64,000 bases of DNA from Alphaproteobacteria bacterium (GTDB taxonomy: Bacteria > Pseudomonadota > Alphaproteobacteria > Micavibrionales > Micavibrionaceae): assembly GCA_021776025.1 (NCBI GenBank), contig JAJFGR010000012.1, positions 124,001 through 188,000 on the forward strand, in the 5' to 3' direction. A model generated the notes under the pieces. That model saw only the letters and a list, made by a program, of their open reading frames with translations. It was not told the DNA's origin and did no database searches. Both the position numbers and the translations under genes were made by a program. Below are positions 34,158 to 43,085 of the stretch, piece by piece. Numbering within the stretch: position 1 is the first letter of the stretch; each line of letters opens with the position of its first letter.

Positions 34158-35558
34158 ATGCGTTTAATGATTATCGGACAATTAGAAGGTTATATCTCGC
34201 AAGCGGGGAAAATTGCGCTGCAAAAAGGTGCGAAAGTTATCCATTGCGAAGATACCGAACAGGCGATTGGCGCGCTACTGAACGGCAAGGGCGCGGACCT
34301 TGCCATGGTCGATGTGAAGCAAAAAATTCGCGAGTTTATTGAGCGTTTAGATGCCGAGCGTATTCACATGCCGGTGATTGCCTGCGGGATTGATACCGAT
34401 GCGCGCGCAGCCGTGAAAGCGATTGAGCAAGGCGCGAAGGAATATGTGCCCCTGCCCCCGGATGCCGAGCTGATTGCGGCAGTGCTTGCTGCGGTGACGG
34501 AAGAACAAAATACGATGATTGCCGATGACCCGGCGATGGACGCGGTTGTGAAGCTAGCCGATAAAATTGCGCCATCGGAAGCCACGGTTATGATCACTGG
34601 CGAGTCTGGTACAGGTAAAGAGGTGATGAGCCAGCATATTCATCGTAAATCCAAACGCAAAGACGGGCCGTTTATTGCCGTGAACTGCGCGGCTATTCCT
34701 GAGAATTTGCTGGAATCTGAATTATTTGGCCATGAGAAAGGCGCGTTTACCGGTGCGACCGGGCGCAGGATCGGAAAGTTTGAAGAAGCGCATGCGGGCA
34801 CCATCTTGCTGGATGAGGTAAGCGAAATGCATCCTTCGTTGCAAGCCAAGTTGCTACGCGTGCTGCAAGAGCGCGAGGTGACTCGCGTGGGGAGCAACAA
34901 CCCCGTGAAGGTTGATGTGCGGGTTATTGCGACATCGAACCGTAATCTGGAAAAATCCGTTGAAAAAGGCGAATTTCGTGAGGATTTATACTTCCGTTTG
35001 AATGTGGTAAACATTCCATTGCCTGCGCTGCGTGAGCGGCCAAAAGACATTGCTACATTGGGACAGTTTTTTGCTGATAAATATGCCGATGCCAATGGCG
35101 TCCCCAAGAAAAAACTCTCGCCAGCCGCGACGGCGCGGCTACAATCTTACGGTTGGCGCGGCAATATTCGCGAGCTGGAAAATACCATGCACCGCGCGAT
35201 TTTGATTTCGGTTGAGGACGAGCTGGAGGCAGGTGCCATTCATTTGACCGATGGTGCGTTTCAAGCCAATGCTCCCGCAGCCCCGGCAGCGAATGCACCA
35301 AGTGCGGCGGGTGTAGGCGGCGCGGAATCAAAACCTGCGGCCAACGTTGCAAACCCGGGTGGGGTTGAAGCTCTTGTCGGCAAGACGATTGCCGAAGTCG
35401 AGCGCGATATGATCGTCAATACGCTGGAGCATTGCCTTGGCAACCGCACACATGCGGCGAATATATTGGGGATTTCGATTAGAACCCTGCGTAATAAACT
35501 CAACGCCTATAAAGATGACGGCGTTGATGTGCCTGCTGTGGCTGGCGATAAGGGCTAA
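34158..35558 (+). CDS. flbD: Sigma-54-dependent flagellar regulator FlbD
   Basis: FlbD activates and represses sigma-54 flagellar promoters. Of 466 aa, residues 1-120 are receiver-like but lack the acidic pair at strand 1 ([10 protein letters not shown]), which fits control by FliX rather than phosphorylation. The AAA+ domain has Walker A GESGTGKE, the sigma-54 contact motif GAFTGA and Walker B ILLDEVSE. An Ala/Pro linker leads to a Fis-type helix-turn-helix ([19 protein letters not shown]). The ATG at 34158 is chosen because the receiver-like fold begins there. It is the likely regulator of the two sigma-54-type promoters in this window. Confidence 0.93.
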   Translation: MRLMIIGQLEGYISQAGKIALQKGAKVIHCEDTEQAIGALLNGKGADLAMVDVKQKIREFIERLDAERIHMPVIACGIDTDARAAVKAIEQGAKEYVPLPPDAELIAAVLAAVTEEQNTMIADDPAMDAVVKLADKIAPSEATVMITGESGTGKEVMSQHIHRKSKRKDGPFIAVNCAAIPENLLESELFGHEKGAFTGATGRRIGKFEEAHAGTILLDEVSEMHPSLQAKLLRVLQEREVTRVGSNNPVKVDVRVIATSNRNLEKSVEKGEFREDLYFRLNVVNIPLPALRERPKDIATLGQFFADKYADANGVPKKKLSPAATARLQSYGWRGNIRELENTMHRAILISVEDELEAGAIHLTDGAFQANAPAAPAANAPSAAGVGGAESKPAANVANPGGVEALVGKTIAEVERDMIVNTLEHCLGNRTHAANILGISIRTLRNKLNAYKDDGVDVPAVAGDKG

Positions 35559-36022
35559 CCTGCCGCTTCGACCTGCAAGACTGTGCCATCGACGGCGGTG
35601 ACTTTGACTTTTGATCCAGCGGCGAGATCTTCGCTGCATTCGACTTTCCAGATAGAATCATCGACTTTCACTTTGCCGAAGCCGTTTTCGATCGCTTCTT
35701 CCAATGTGAAAGTGCGGCCGACATATTGGTCACCTCGTCTATTAAGGTTGGGTTCGTCGGTTTTGATTTTACTGGGGTTTTTCTTTTTATAAATGCGCCA
35801 GGCGAAAATGTCGGCAGTGGCAATTCCGGCCCAGAGGATGAATTGTGCCTGCCAGCTGAGCTCCGGCATAAAACATACCAAACCCCCAACGAGCAAAGCG
35901 GACACACCGAACCAGAGGAAGAAGAAGCTCATCGAGAGCACTTCGAGTATAAAAAGCGCGCCAGCGAGCACCCACCAGTGCCAATAAAGAAGCGCTTCTA
36001 AATCTAATCCGAAAAGTTCCAT
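35555..36022 (-). CDS. NfeD-like membrane protein
   Basis: A 155-aa protein with two or three membrane helices ([54 protein letters not shown]) and a C-terminal OB-fold ([20 protein letters not shown] ... [14 protein letters not shown]). This is the short NfeD type that is nearly always paired with an SPFH protein. It follows the SPFH gene after 3 bases and its end overlaps the flbD stop on the opposite strand. The pair acts in membrane quality control. Confidence 0.88.
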   Translation of the reverse strand: MELFGLDLEALLYWHWWVLAGALFILEVLSMSFFFLWFGVSALLVGGLVCFMPELSWQAQFILWAGIATADIFAWRIYKKKNPSKIKTDEPNLNRRGDQYVGRTFTLEEAIENGFGKVKVDDSIWKVECSEDLAAGSKVKVTAVDGTVLQVEAAG

Positions 36023-36025
36023 GAT

Positions 36026-36949
36026 TTACGCCACCTTCTTATCATCTTTGTTAAATGCGCCTTGGGCAATTTCCGCTACGCCGCCAAGCGCGCCGAGAAG
36101 AGCGGAGGCCTCCAGAGGCATGAACATGATTTTCTGGTTGGGCGAATTGGCAAATTGCCCCAAAGTTTTCACGTATTCTTGGGCGACGAAGTAATTGATC
36201 GCCTGCACATCGCCTTTGGCAATAGCGAGGGAGACCATCTCGGTGGCTTTAGCTTCGGCTTCGGCCTCACGTTCGCGGGCTTCAGCGTCGCGGAATGCGG
36301 CTTCCTTGCGGCCTTCAGCTTCGAGAATTTGTGAACGCTTCTCCCCTTCGGAGCGAGCAATTTCCGCTTCGCGGTACCCTTCCGCCTCAAGGATCGTTGC
36401 GCGTTTCTCACGCTCCGCTTTCATTTGACGGGCCATAGATTCCACCAGATCGCGCGGCGGGGTGATGTCTTTAATCTCGATCCGTGTGACTTTAAGGCCC
36501 CAAGGTTCGGTCGCTTCGTCAACAATGGCCAGAAGACGGGCATTGATCGCATCGCGTTCGGAGAGGAGTTCATCGAGATCCATTGAGCCCATCACCGTCC
36601 GGATATTGGTGGTGGTGAGGTTGAGCGTGGCGCGCTCCATATCGCGCACTTCATAGGCGGCGCGCGCGGCATTGAGAACTTGGAAGAAGACCACGCCGTC
36701 AACCTGAACAACCGCGTTGTCTTTGGTGATCACTTCCTGCGACGGCACATCGAGAACGCTTTCCATCATGTTCATTTTTGCGCCGATTGCATCGACAAAC
36801 GGGACGATAAAATGCAAGCCTGGATCCATGGTGTGGGTGTATTTACCGAAGCGCTCAACAGTGAATTCATAGCCCTGCGGCACCGCTTTAATACCTTTAA
36901 AGACAAGCAGAACGCAAAGCCCAACAAAGACAATGACAAAAGTTTCCAT
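36026..36949 (-). CDS. SPFH/stomatin-like protein (paraslipin)
   Basis: A 307-aa membrane protein with an N-terminal hydrophobic segment ([17 protein letters not shown]), then the SPFH domain ([56 protein letters not shown]). A long Ala/Glu/Arg-rich coiled coil follows (about residues 175-245). It forms membrane rings with NfeD. The ATG at 36949 is chosen because AAGGGG precedes it and the hydrophobic segment starts there; a TTG 24 codons upstream is rejected. Confidence 0.92.
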   Translation of the reverse strand: METFVIVFVGLCVLLVFKGIKAVPQGYEFTVERFGKYTHTMDPGLHFIVPFVDAIGAKMNMMESVLDVPSQEVITKDNAVVQVDGVVFFQVLNAARAAYEVRDMERATLNLTTTNIRTVMGSMDLDELLSERDAINARLLAIVDEATEPWGLKVTRIEIKDITPPRDLVESMARQMKAEREKRATILEAEGYREAEIARSEGEKRSQILEAEGRKEAAFRDAEAREREAEAEAKATEMVSLAIAKGDVQAINYFVAQEYVKTLGQFANSPNQKIMFMPLEASALLGALGGVAEIAQGAFNKDDKKVA

Positions 36950-37139
36950 GGTGAAAGCCCCTTTTAAGTGTTTGAAATCTTGGAAATCATGGCCTATTTG
37001 GCTCTGTGAGGCAAGGGGCAAGCGTATTTCAGGGTAAAGATTAAGATTTTATTAAGGTTTGAGCGCCATAATAGGGACAACGATAAAAAAGTATAAAAAA
37101 CGGCACGTGTAATAGAAACGATAAAAACGAGGGTGTAAT

Positions 37140-38312
37140 ATGAACGCAAAGCCAGAAGACACTGCTGCAAAATTAGCTAAAGCAGCCTCTAGCGTGGGAA
37201 AAGCGGTTGTCGGGACTCTCTCTAACGAACAAAAAAGAGCTGCAGTTGGAAAAGCTGTCGTTGACGGCGTGGAGTCTGGGGCAGAGGCTTTAACAGACAC
37301 ACTTAACAGCGTGGCAGCGGGCCTTAGTAAAGATGATCTTACAGCGGATAAAATAGCAGAACTTGCAAAAAAAGGCCCAGATGCGGTTGTTAAAGCTATA
37401 AAAAGCGCCGGGTACTTTGCATCCTTCAAAGGCGGAGCTACTGGCATTGCCACTATGTTGGCTACAGAGACTGGGGCTTTAGACATATTCAACACCATTA
37501 ATGGAAAAAACAAACCTGCTGCAGAAGCTCAGAAATCAGGGTTATGGCCTGTAATTATGGCCCTTATTAACGGCGATACGAACACAGCAAAAAGCGCGCT
37601 TTCAAACTGGTTTGATGGCATATCCTCCCGTCTTGGAGATTTACCCGGAAACCTTGGACAGAAAGTTGGTAATTTTATAGATCAAATAAAATCAAAGTTT
37701 TTGGGTTTTTTACCAAAAGTCATGAGTATGGTCGCTCCATACGCCGCCAAGTTTGGCTTAAATGTAGAGGAGAAAACAAAAAAGGATACGCAGGTCGCGC
37801 GAAAACCTGAACAGGCACAGGACACAGTCCTGACGGCACAAGCGGGCAAGAAGCCCGGTACGGGAGGCCTCGACAAAGCCTCAGAGGTTATCAAAGAATA
37901 TCATCAGGTTGCGGCGGCGGACGGACCAGCAACAGTTGTTACAGCAGAAAAAGCTTTAAAAATGTTTATAGAAACACCAATGCAAGGTGGTGAAAATTTC
38001 AGTGACATGCGCGAAGGTTGGCTTGCTGGAAACAAATCAGAACTTTCTGTATCTGACGCAGACTACAGAAAGATGGGCGGAGAAGAGTACATCAAAGCTG
38101 TTGTGCATGATGTTCGTAAAGGTCAAAACTTTAATTCTGCTCTTGTTACAGATGATCTACTCGAAGAAGCCAAAAATTTACTCAATAAAAACGGCATTAG
38201 TGATCCTGATGGAAAAATTGCTGAAACTGTTGTATTTCAAGCCGTCTTAGTTGAAAGAGCAACGACTGTTATGAATTCCCCAATACCACCTCTAGATGGC
38301 TTTGTGCGATAA
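37140..38312 (+). CDS. Orphan protein between the SPFH gene and flhA
   Basis: A 390-aa protein that I do not recognise. Residues 1-95 are Ala/Lys-rich helices (AKLAKAASSVGKAVVG). A Gly/Ala stretch (SFKGGATGIATMLATETGAL) and a hydrophobic region near 130-205 (LWPVIMALINGD, FLGFLPKVMSMVAPYAAKFG) follow. Then come a polar linker and a soluble C-terminal domain (EEYIKAVVHDVRKGQNFNSA). There is no signal peptide or clear transmembrane helix. An AACGAGGGTGTAAT region precedes the ATG. It is AT-rich relative to the flagellar genes. A flagellar role is possible only by location. Confidence 0.7.
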   Translation: MNAKPEDTAAKLAKAASSVGKAVVGTLSNEQKRAAVGKAVVDGVESGAEALTDTLNSVAAGLSKDDLTADKIAELAKKGPDAVVKAIKSAGYFASFKGGATGIATMLATETGALDIFNTINGKNKPAAEAQKSGLWPVIMALINGDTNTAKSALSNWFDGISSRLGDLPGNLGQKVGNFIDQIKSKFLGFLPKVMSMVAPYAAKFGLNVEEKTKKDTQVARKPEQAQDTVLTAQAGKKPGTGGLDKASEVIKEYHQVAAADGPATVVTAEKALKMFIETPMQGGENFSDMREGWLAGNKSELSVSDADYRKMGGEEYIKAVVHDVRKGQNFNSALVTDDLLEEAKNLLNKNGISDPDGKIAETVVFQAVLVERATTVMNSPIPPLDGFVR

Positions 38313-38422
38313 TAAACTCAACCAAACCTTCATTTGCTTAAAAGCCTTCCGGGCGATACAATATAAGTAGGTTCATTTTTGGGCGCGTTCGCGCTTGTCT
38401 GCCTCTTAAGTGATTGTATTTT

Positions 38423-40594
38423 ATGTCTGATCCATCCGATTCAAACCTCCCTGCCCCACAAGCACCGCCTCCGGCGGCGGCTGGCGGTGGCGCGCCCAAT
38501 ATAAGCCTTAACAGCGCGGCCGGCGCGTTGGCGCCATATTTCCGCACGGATGTGATGTTTGCCTTTGGGATTATCGCCATTTTGATGTTCATGCTGGTGC
38601 CGATGCCAACCTTTATGCTGGATATGGGCTTATCGATTTCCATTATGTTTTCGGTAATGATTTTGATGACAGTGCTGTTTATTCATGCGCCGCTGGAGTT
38701 TTCGACCTTCCCGACTGTGCTGCTGGTTGCGACCTCGCTGAGGCTTGGTTTGAACGTCGCATCGACGCGACTAATTCTCTCGGAAGGGCATACGGGGACA
38801 GATGCGGCGGGGGCCGTGATTGGCGCGTTTGGGACGTTTATTATTCAAGATAGTTATGTTGTTGGCGCAATTGTCTTTGCCATTTTGGTGATTGTGAATT
38901 TTGTAGTTATCACCAAAGGTTCAGGGCGGATTGCGGAAGTCGCGGCGCGTTTTACATTGGATGCGATGCCCGGTAAACAAATGGCGATTGATGCGGATTT
39001 ATCCGCCGGGCTTGTGACCGAAGATGAGGCGAAAAACCGCCGGGCGAAGCTGGAGCAGGAAAGCACATTTTTCGGGGCGATGGACGGGGCGGCAAAATTC
39101 GTGCGCGGGGATGCGATTGCGGGTCTTCTCATTACCTTCGTCAACATTATCGGCGGGATTGTTATTGGGACGGTGAGCCAAGGCATGACTTTGGCAGACG
39201 CCGCATCAACCTACACCATCCTAACCATTGGTGATGGTTTGGTTTCTCAGATCCCGGCACTGATTGTCTCCGTCGGCGCGGGTCTTTTGGTTTCGAAAGC
39301 AGGCGTTGTTGGTTCGGCCGAGCAGGTGTTATTCGAACAATTTGGCGCATATCCACGCGCTCTGGCGATGAGCAGCGGATTAATGATTGTCTTAGGGCTT
39401 GTCCCGGCTATTCCGGCGGTGCCATTTTTAACGTTGGGCGCGATTACAGCTCTGATGTCGTATTTTGCGTTTCAACGTTTGGCGGTGGCGGAAAAAACTG
39501 AGGCTGCGGCTGTCGCTGCTGCGGCAGTTCCCGGCGGGCCCGGAAGCGCGGTTCCGGCGGAAGAGCCGATTTCCAAAGCGCTGGCGATGGATACGATCCG
39601 CCTTGAAATGGGATACGGGCTCTTGCCGCTAGTGCAAGGGAATGACGGGAATAAGCTGACCGATCAGATTAAAGGTTTGCGCCGTCAATTGGCCGAAGAT
39701 ATGGGCTATGTTCTGCCGGCAGTGCGGATACAAGATAATTTGCAGTTGCCTGCGAACACCTACATCGTGCGGGTGAAAGAAATTGAGTCTGGGCGCGGGG
39801 ATGTCCGCCCCAACATGATGATGTGTATGGACCCGACAGGCGCGCAGATCAGCCTGCCAGGAGAAACGACTGTCGAGCCGACCTTTGGCCTGCCGGCGAT
39901 GTGGATTGATGAACAATATCGCGAGGAAGCGCACTTCAAGGGCTATACGGTTGTCGATGCGCCAACGGTGATTACCACGCACATTACCGAGATTATCAAA
40001 GACAATATGCCGGATCTTTTGAATTATGCGGAGACGCAGAAGCTGCTGGATGAATTGCCACCGGAATATCAGAAGCTGGTCGGCGATGTTATTCCATCGC
40101 AAATCAATGTCGGAGGATTGCAGCGGGTCTTGCAGAATTTATTGGGCGAGCGGGTATCGGTGCGCGATCTTCCCGCGATTTTGGAGGGAATTGCCGAGGC
40201 CAGCGCCTTTACCAAAAATGTCGCACATATTACCGAACATGTGCGCACGCGCCTTGCCCGCCAGCTTTGCGATTCCAACACCGATCCATCGGGCGTTGTG
40301 CCGCTGGTGACGCTGTCGCCGGATTGGGAACATGCGTTTGGTGATGCGCTGATGGGCGATGGAGAAGAAAAACAGCTGGCGATGCCGCCAAGTTCTTTGC
40401 AGGAATTTATCACGGTGGTGCGCGAGCGTTATGATGAAATGTCGACGGAAGGCAATGTGCCGGTGATGCTGACCTCTCCCGCCATCCGCCCCTATGTGCG
40501 CTCCGTGATTGAACGGTTTAGGCCACAAACGGTGGTACTCTCGCAAAATGAAATCCACCCGAAGGCACGGATTAAAACGCTTGGTCAGATTTAG
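38423..40594 (+). CDS. flhA: Flagellar type III export protein FlhA
   Basis: FlhA is the large export-gate protein whose cytoplasmic ring receives substrates. The 723-aa protein has eight membrane segments in its first half, with the family signature (SLRLGLNVASTRLILSEGH, GSGRIAEVAARFTLDAMPGK, GLLVSKAGVVGS). The cytoplasmic domain has VIPSQINVGGLQRVLQNLL and VRPYVRSVIERF-type motifs. The ATG at 38423 is chosen; an upstream TTG at 38414 would add three residues. It is not adjacent to flhB, which is not in this window. Confidence 0.97.
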   Translation: MSDPSDSNLPAPQAPPPAAAGGGAPNISLNSAAGALAPYFRTDVMFAFGIIAILMFMLVPMPTFMLDMGLSISIMFSVMILMTVLFIHAPLEFSTFPTVLLVATSLRLGLNVASTRLILSEGHTGTDAAGAVIGAFGTFIIQDSYVVGAIVFAILVIVNFVVITKGSGRIAEVAARFTLDAMPGKQMAIDADLSAGLVTEDEAKNRRAKLEQESTFFGAMDGAAKFVRGDAIAGLLITFVNIIGGIVIGTVSQGMTLADAASTYTILTIGDGLVSQIPALIVSVGAGLLVSKAGVVGSAEQVLFEQFGAYPRALAMSSGLMIVLGLVPAIPAVPFLTLGAITALMSYFAFQRLAVAEKTEAAAVAAAAVPGGPGSAVPAEEPISKALAMDTIRLEMGYGLLPLVQGNDGNKLTDQIKGLRRQLAEDMGYVLPAVRIQDNLQLPANTYIVRVKEIESGRGDVRPNMMMCMDPTGAQISLPGETTVEPTFGLPAMWIDEQYREEAHFKGYTVVDAPTVITTHITEIIKDNMPDLLNYAETQKLLDELPPEYQKLVGDVIPSQINVGGLQRVLQNLLGERVSVRDLPAILEGIAEASAFTKNVAHITEHVRTRLARQLCDSNTDPSGVVPLVTLSPDWEHAFGDALMGDGEEKQLAMPPSSLQEFITVVRERYDEMSTEGNVPVMLTSPAIRPYVRSVIERFRPQTVVLSQNEIHPKARIKTLGQI

Positions 40595-40631
40595 GGGAGC
40601 AGGTTTAGGCTTGAAAATTTTTACTTGTTAG

Positions 40632-40973
40632 CTAGAAAAGTAAAGCCGCCCCCTCTAGCGTCTGATTATTAACAACCATCAAGGCAACAAAATATACTAA
40701 TCCCACGATTAAAAAGCTGCCTATCCAAATAAAGGGGCTATCATACTTTCTCCTATATAAAACCAAGCTAAGCGGCCAAATAGCTGTAAAAATGACCGGT
40801 AGCATGATTAGCAATATTAAAAACTGAAGAATGCTTATCAATAACGCTAGAGGCCATAAAAAGATTAAAAGCACTGATATACTTGCCCAACTCGTTAGAA
40901 CTAGCCCTGAAACCGAGGCATCAAAAATATGCCTGAGCATTCTCATATTCGAAATATTTACTTCATTATCCAT
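40632..40973 (-). CDS. Small hypothetical membrane protein
   Basis: A 113-aa protein with three predicted membrane helices (VLTSWASISVLLIFLWPLAL, LLIMLPVIFTAIWPLSLVLY and WIGSFLIVGLVYFVALMV). No family is recognised. It is convergent with flhA and divergent from flhF, and AT-rich. The start ATG has only a weak GCAGG site upstream. Confidence 0.6.
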   Translation of the reverse strand: MDNEVNISNMRMLRHIFDASVSGLVLTSWASISVLLIFLWPLALLISILQFLILLIMLPVIFTAIWPLSLVLYRRKYDSPFIWIGSFLIVGLVYFVALMVVNNQTLEGAALLF

Positions 40974-41112
40974 GGAATAAACCTGCTTTATTTTATCATT
41001 CCGTTATACCCACCAATCATCCACAGGGATATACCCCTTTTTATGGACAATGCTGGTGTGCTACAATGATGGCGAGTATACTTTGTAATCAAGAGTTTCA
41101 GTAAGTTTCACC

Positions 41113-42216
41113 ATGCGGCTAAAATCCTTTTATGCCAACACAATGACAGAGGCGATGAAAATGGTCCGCGATGCGCTCGGCGAAGAGGCTATCATTATCG
41201 CCACCCGTGAAGAACAGGGCGGCAAGGCTGTGCGTGTAACTGCCGCCATTGACCCTTCTGATTATGATGATCGCAATTACGGCAGCGGCGCGTTTGCTGA
41301 TGACCCCGCGTTTGAAACGCATGGACGAAATGCCCCCTCTTCTGCCGATACATGGTTGCAATATGACGACGAGGAAGAAGAAAACGCGGTGGCCGAGCAG
41401 ATTACCGATGCCATGTTGCGCCATGCTGTGCCCGAAGATGTGATGGATCAGATTTTATCGTGCGCGACTGTGGTTGGGTTTGAACAGCCCGGCGTGGCGA
41501 TGGTGGCGGCGATTGAGCATTTGTTTGAATTTAGTCCCCTGCCGCAGAAACCCGTGAACAAAGCGCTGATGTATGTTGGCCCGCCGGGATCGGGGAAAAC
41601 GCTGGCCGTGGCGAAAATTGCCGCGCGCGGGGCGATGAACGGGATGAAGATGGGCGTGATTTCTACCGATACGGTGCGCGCTGGCGGGTTTGAACAATTG
41701 GCGGCCTTTACGAAGCTTTTGCGGATTGATTTACAAAAAGCGGAAAGCCCGGCGCAGCTTCAGCAGCAAATTCAGCGCCTGCAGGGGTGCGATCAAATAT
41801 TAATCGATACGGCGGGCATGAATCCGTTTAGCACCGATGATGTGAAAAGATTGGCGCAGTTGATTGGCGCGGCGGATATCAATCCATATCTGGTTTTACC
41901 CGGCGGGATGGATGCAGAAGAATCCGGCGAGATGGGCCGCGTATTTTCCACTATAGGCGTGCAGATGCTGGTGCCTTCACGTGTTGATATGGCCCGACGA
42001 CTTGGCGGATTGCTATCGGCGGCGCACCACGGCAGTATGCGGTTTGCCGATGCGTCGAACACGCCAAAGGTTGCGGATGGTTTAATCTCGCTTAATCCGG
42101 AAAGTTTGTCTAGAATGCTGATGCCCTCTGCGTACAAGGCGGGGGCCTACCGCAAAGAAGAATCCTATATGCCCAAAGCGAGCGGTATGAAGCGCCGAAC
42201 AGGAACACGCCAATGA
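41113..42216 (+). CDS. flhF: Flagellar SRP-like GTPase FlhF
   Basis: FlhF places the flagellum at the pole and assists assembly. The 367-aa protein has the conserved N terminus (MRLKSFYANTMTEAMKMVRD, LGEEAIIIATREEQGGKAV), a central acidic linker and the NG GTPase domain. G1 is GPPGSGKT, followed by VISTDTVRAGGFEQL, ILIDTAGM (G3-like) and LVLPGGMDAEE. The domain layout is B-N-G as in other FlhF proteins. It overlaps flhG by 4 bases (ATGA). Confidence 0.95.
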   Translation: MRLKSFYANTMTEAMKMVRDALGEEAIIIATREEQGGKAVRVTAAIDPSDYDDRNYGSGAFADDPAFETHGRNAPSSADTWLQYDDEEEENAVAEQITDAMLRHAVPEDVMDQILSCATVVGFEQPGVAMVAAIEHLFEFSPLPQKPVNKALMYVGPPGSGKTLAVAKIAARGAMNGMKMGVISTDTVRAGGFEQLAAFTKLLRIDLQKAESPAQLQQQIQRLQGCDQILIDTAGMNPFSTDDVKRLAQLIGAADINPYLVLPGGMDAEESGEMGRVFSTIGVQMLVPSRVDMARRLGGLLSAAHHGSMRFADASNTPKVADGLISLNPESLSRMLMPSAYKAGAYRKEESYMPKASGMKRRTGTRQ

Positions 42217-43046
42217 GTAGCGAAGCAACAACTAAAGCCAAACCCCAAACCAAAGCCCCTACTTTTCGCCGTAGCCCGAATTTATTGGCTGTTGCCAGTG
42301 GCAAGGGCGGCGTTGGCAAAACTTGGTTTTCGGTAACGTTGGCCCATGCCTTGGCGCTGATGGGTAAGAAGGTTTTGTTGTTTGATGGTGATTTAGGGCT
42401 GGCCAATGTCGATGTACAATTGGGGCTTATGCCCAAACGTGATTTGAATGACGTGATCCGCGGGCGGCTGGGGATTGATAAAGTGATCCAGCATTATGAT
42501 GAAGGGGGCTTTGACATTATTGCCGGGCGATCCGGCCAGGCATCGCTCTCCTCCCTACCCTCACAAAGATTAGCGCATTTACGCGATCAATTAATCGAGG
42601 TTTCTGCGGAATACGATATTGTAATTGCTGACCTTGGCGCGGGCGTTGACCGCACTGTGCGGATGCTTTCGGCCACAGCTATGCGTACGATTTTAATCAC
42701 CACCGACGAGCCGACATCGCTGACCGATGCTTATGCGTTTATCAAGCTGGGGAACGCCGCAGGCATGTCGAAAAATATTTCGATTGTTGTCAACCAGGCG
42801 CCAACCGAGATGGAAGGCGAGAAAACATACAAGACCTTATTAAAAGCCTGTTCAAACTTTCTGCGTCTCAAACCGCCACTGGCCGGAATGGTGCGCCATG
42901 ACCCGAAAGTTAAAGAAACCATCCGCCATCAAACACCGATTTTGATCCGTTCGCCCAATACGCAAGCGGCCAGCGACGTTGAAGCGATTGCTAGGCATGT
43001 GTGGAAATCCATGGCAGACGCGAGAAAAGCGTCTGCGAACGGTTAA
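42213..43046 (+). CDS. flhG: Flagellar number regulator FlhG (MinD-like ATPase)
   Basis: FlhG (FleN/YlxH) limits flagellar number and stimulates FlhF. The 277-aa MinD/ParA-type ATPase has the deviant Walker A GKGGVGKTW, Walker A' and switch regions in LLFDGDLGLANVDVQLGL and VIADLGAGVDRTV, and a C-terminal helix. It is translationally coupled to flhF. The length is typical. Confidence 0.94.
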   Translation: MSSEATTKAKPQTKAPTFRRSPNLLAVASGKGGVGKTWFSVTLAHALALMGKKVLLFDGDLGLANVDVQLGLMPKRDLNDVIRGRLGIDKVIQHYDEGGFDIIAGRSGQASLSSLPSQRLAHLRDQLIEVSAEYDIVIADLGAGVDRTVRMLSATAMRTILITTDEPTSLTDAYAFIKLGNAAGMSKNISIVVNQAPTEMEGEKTYKTLLKACSNFLRLKPPLAGMVRHDPKVKETIRHQTPILIRSPNTQAASDVEAIARHVWKSMADARKASANG

Positions 43047-43085
43047 GACTTCCCCACTCTCCCCATATCAGTGTAAAATAAAACT

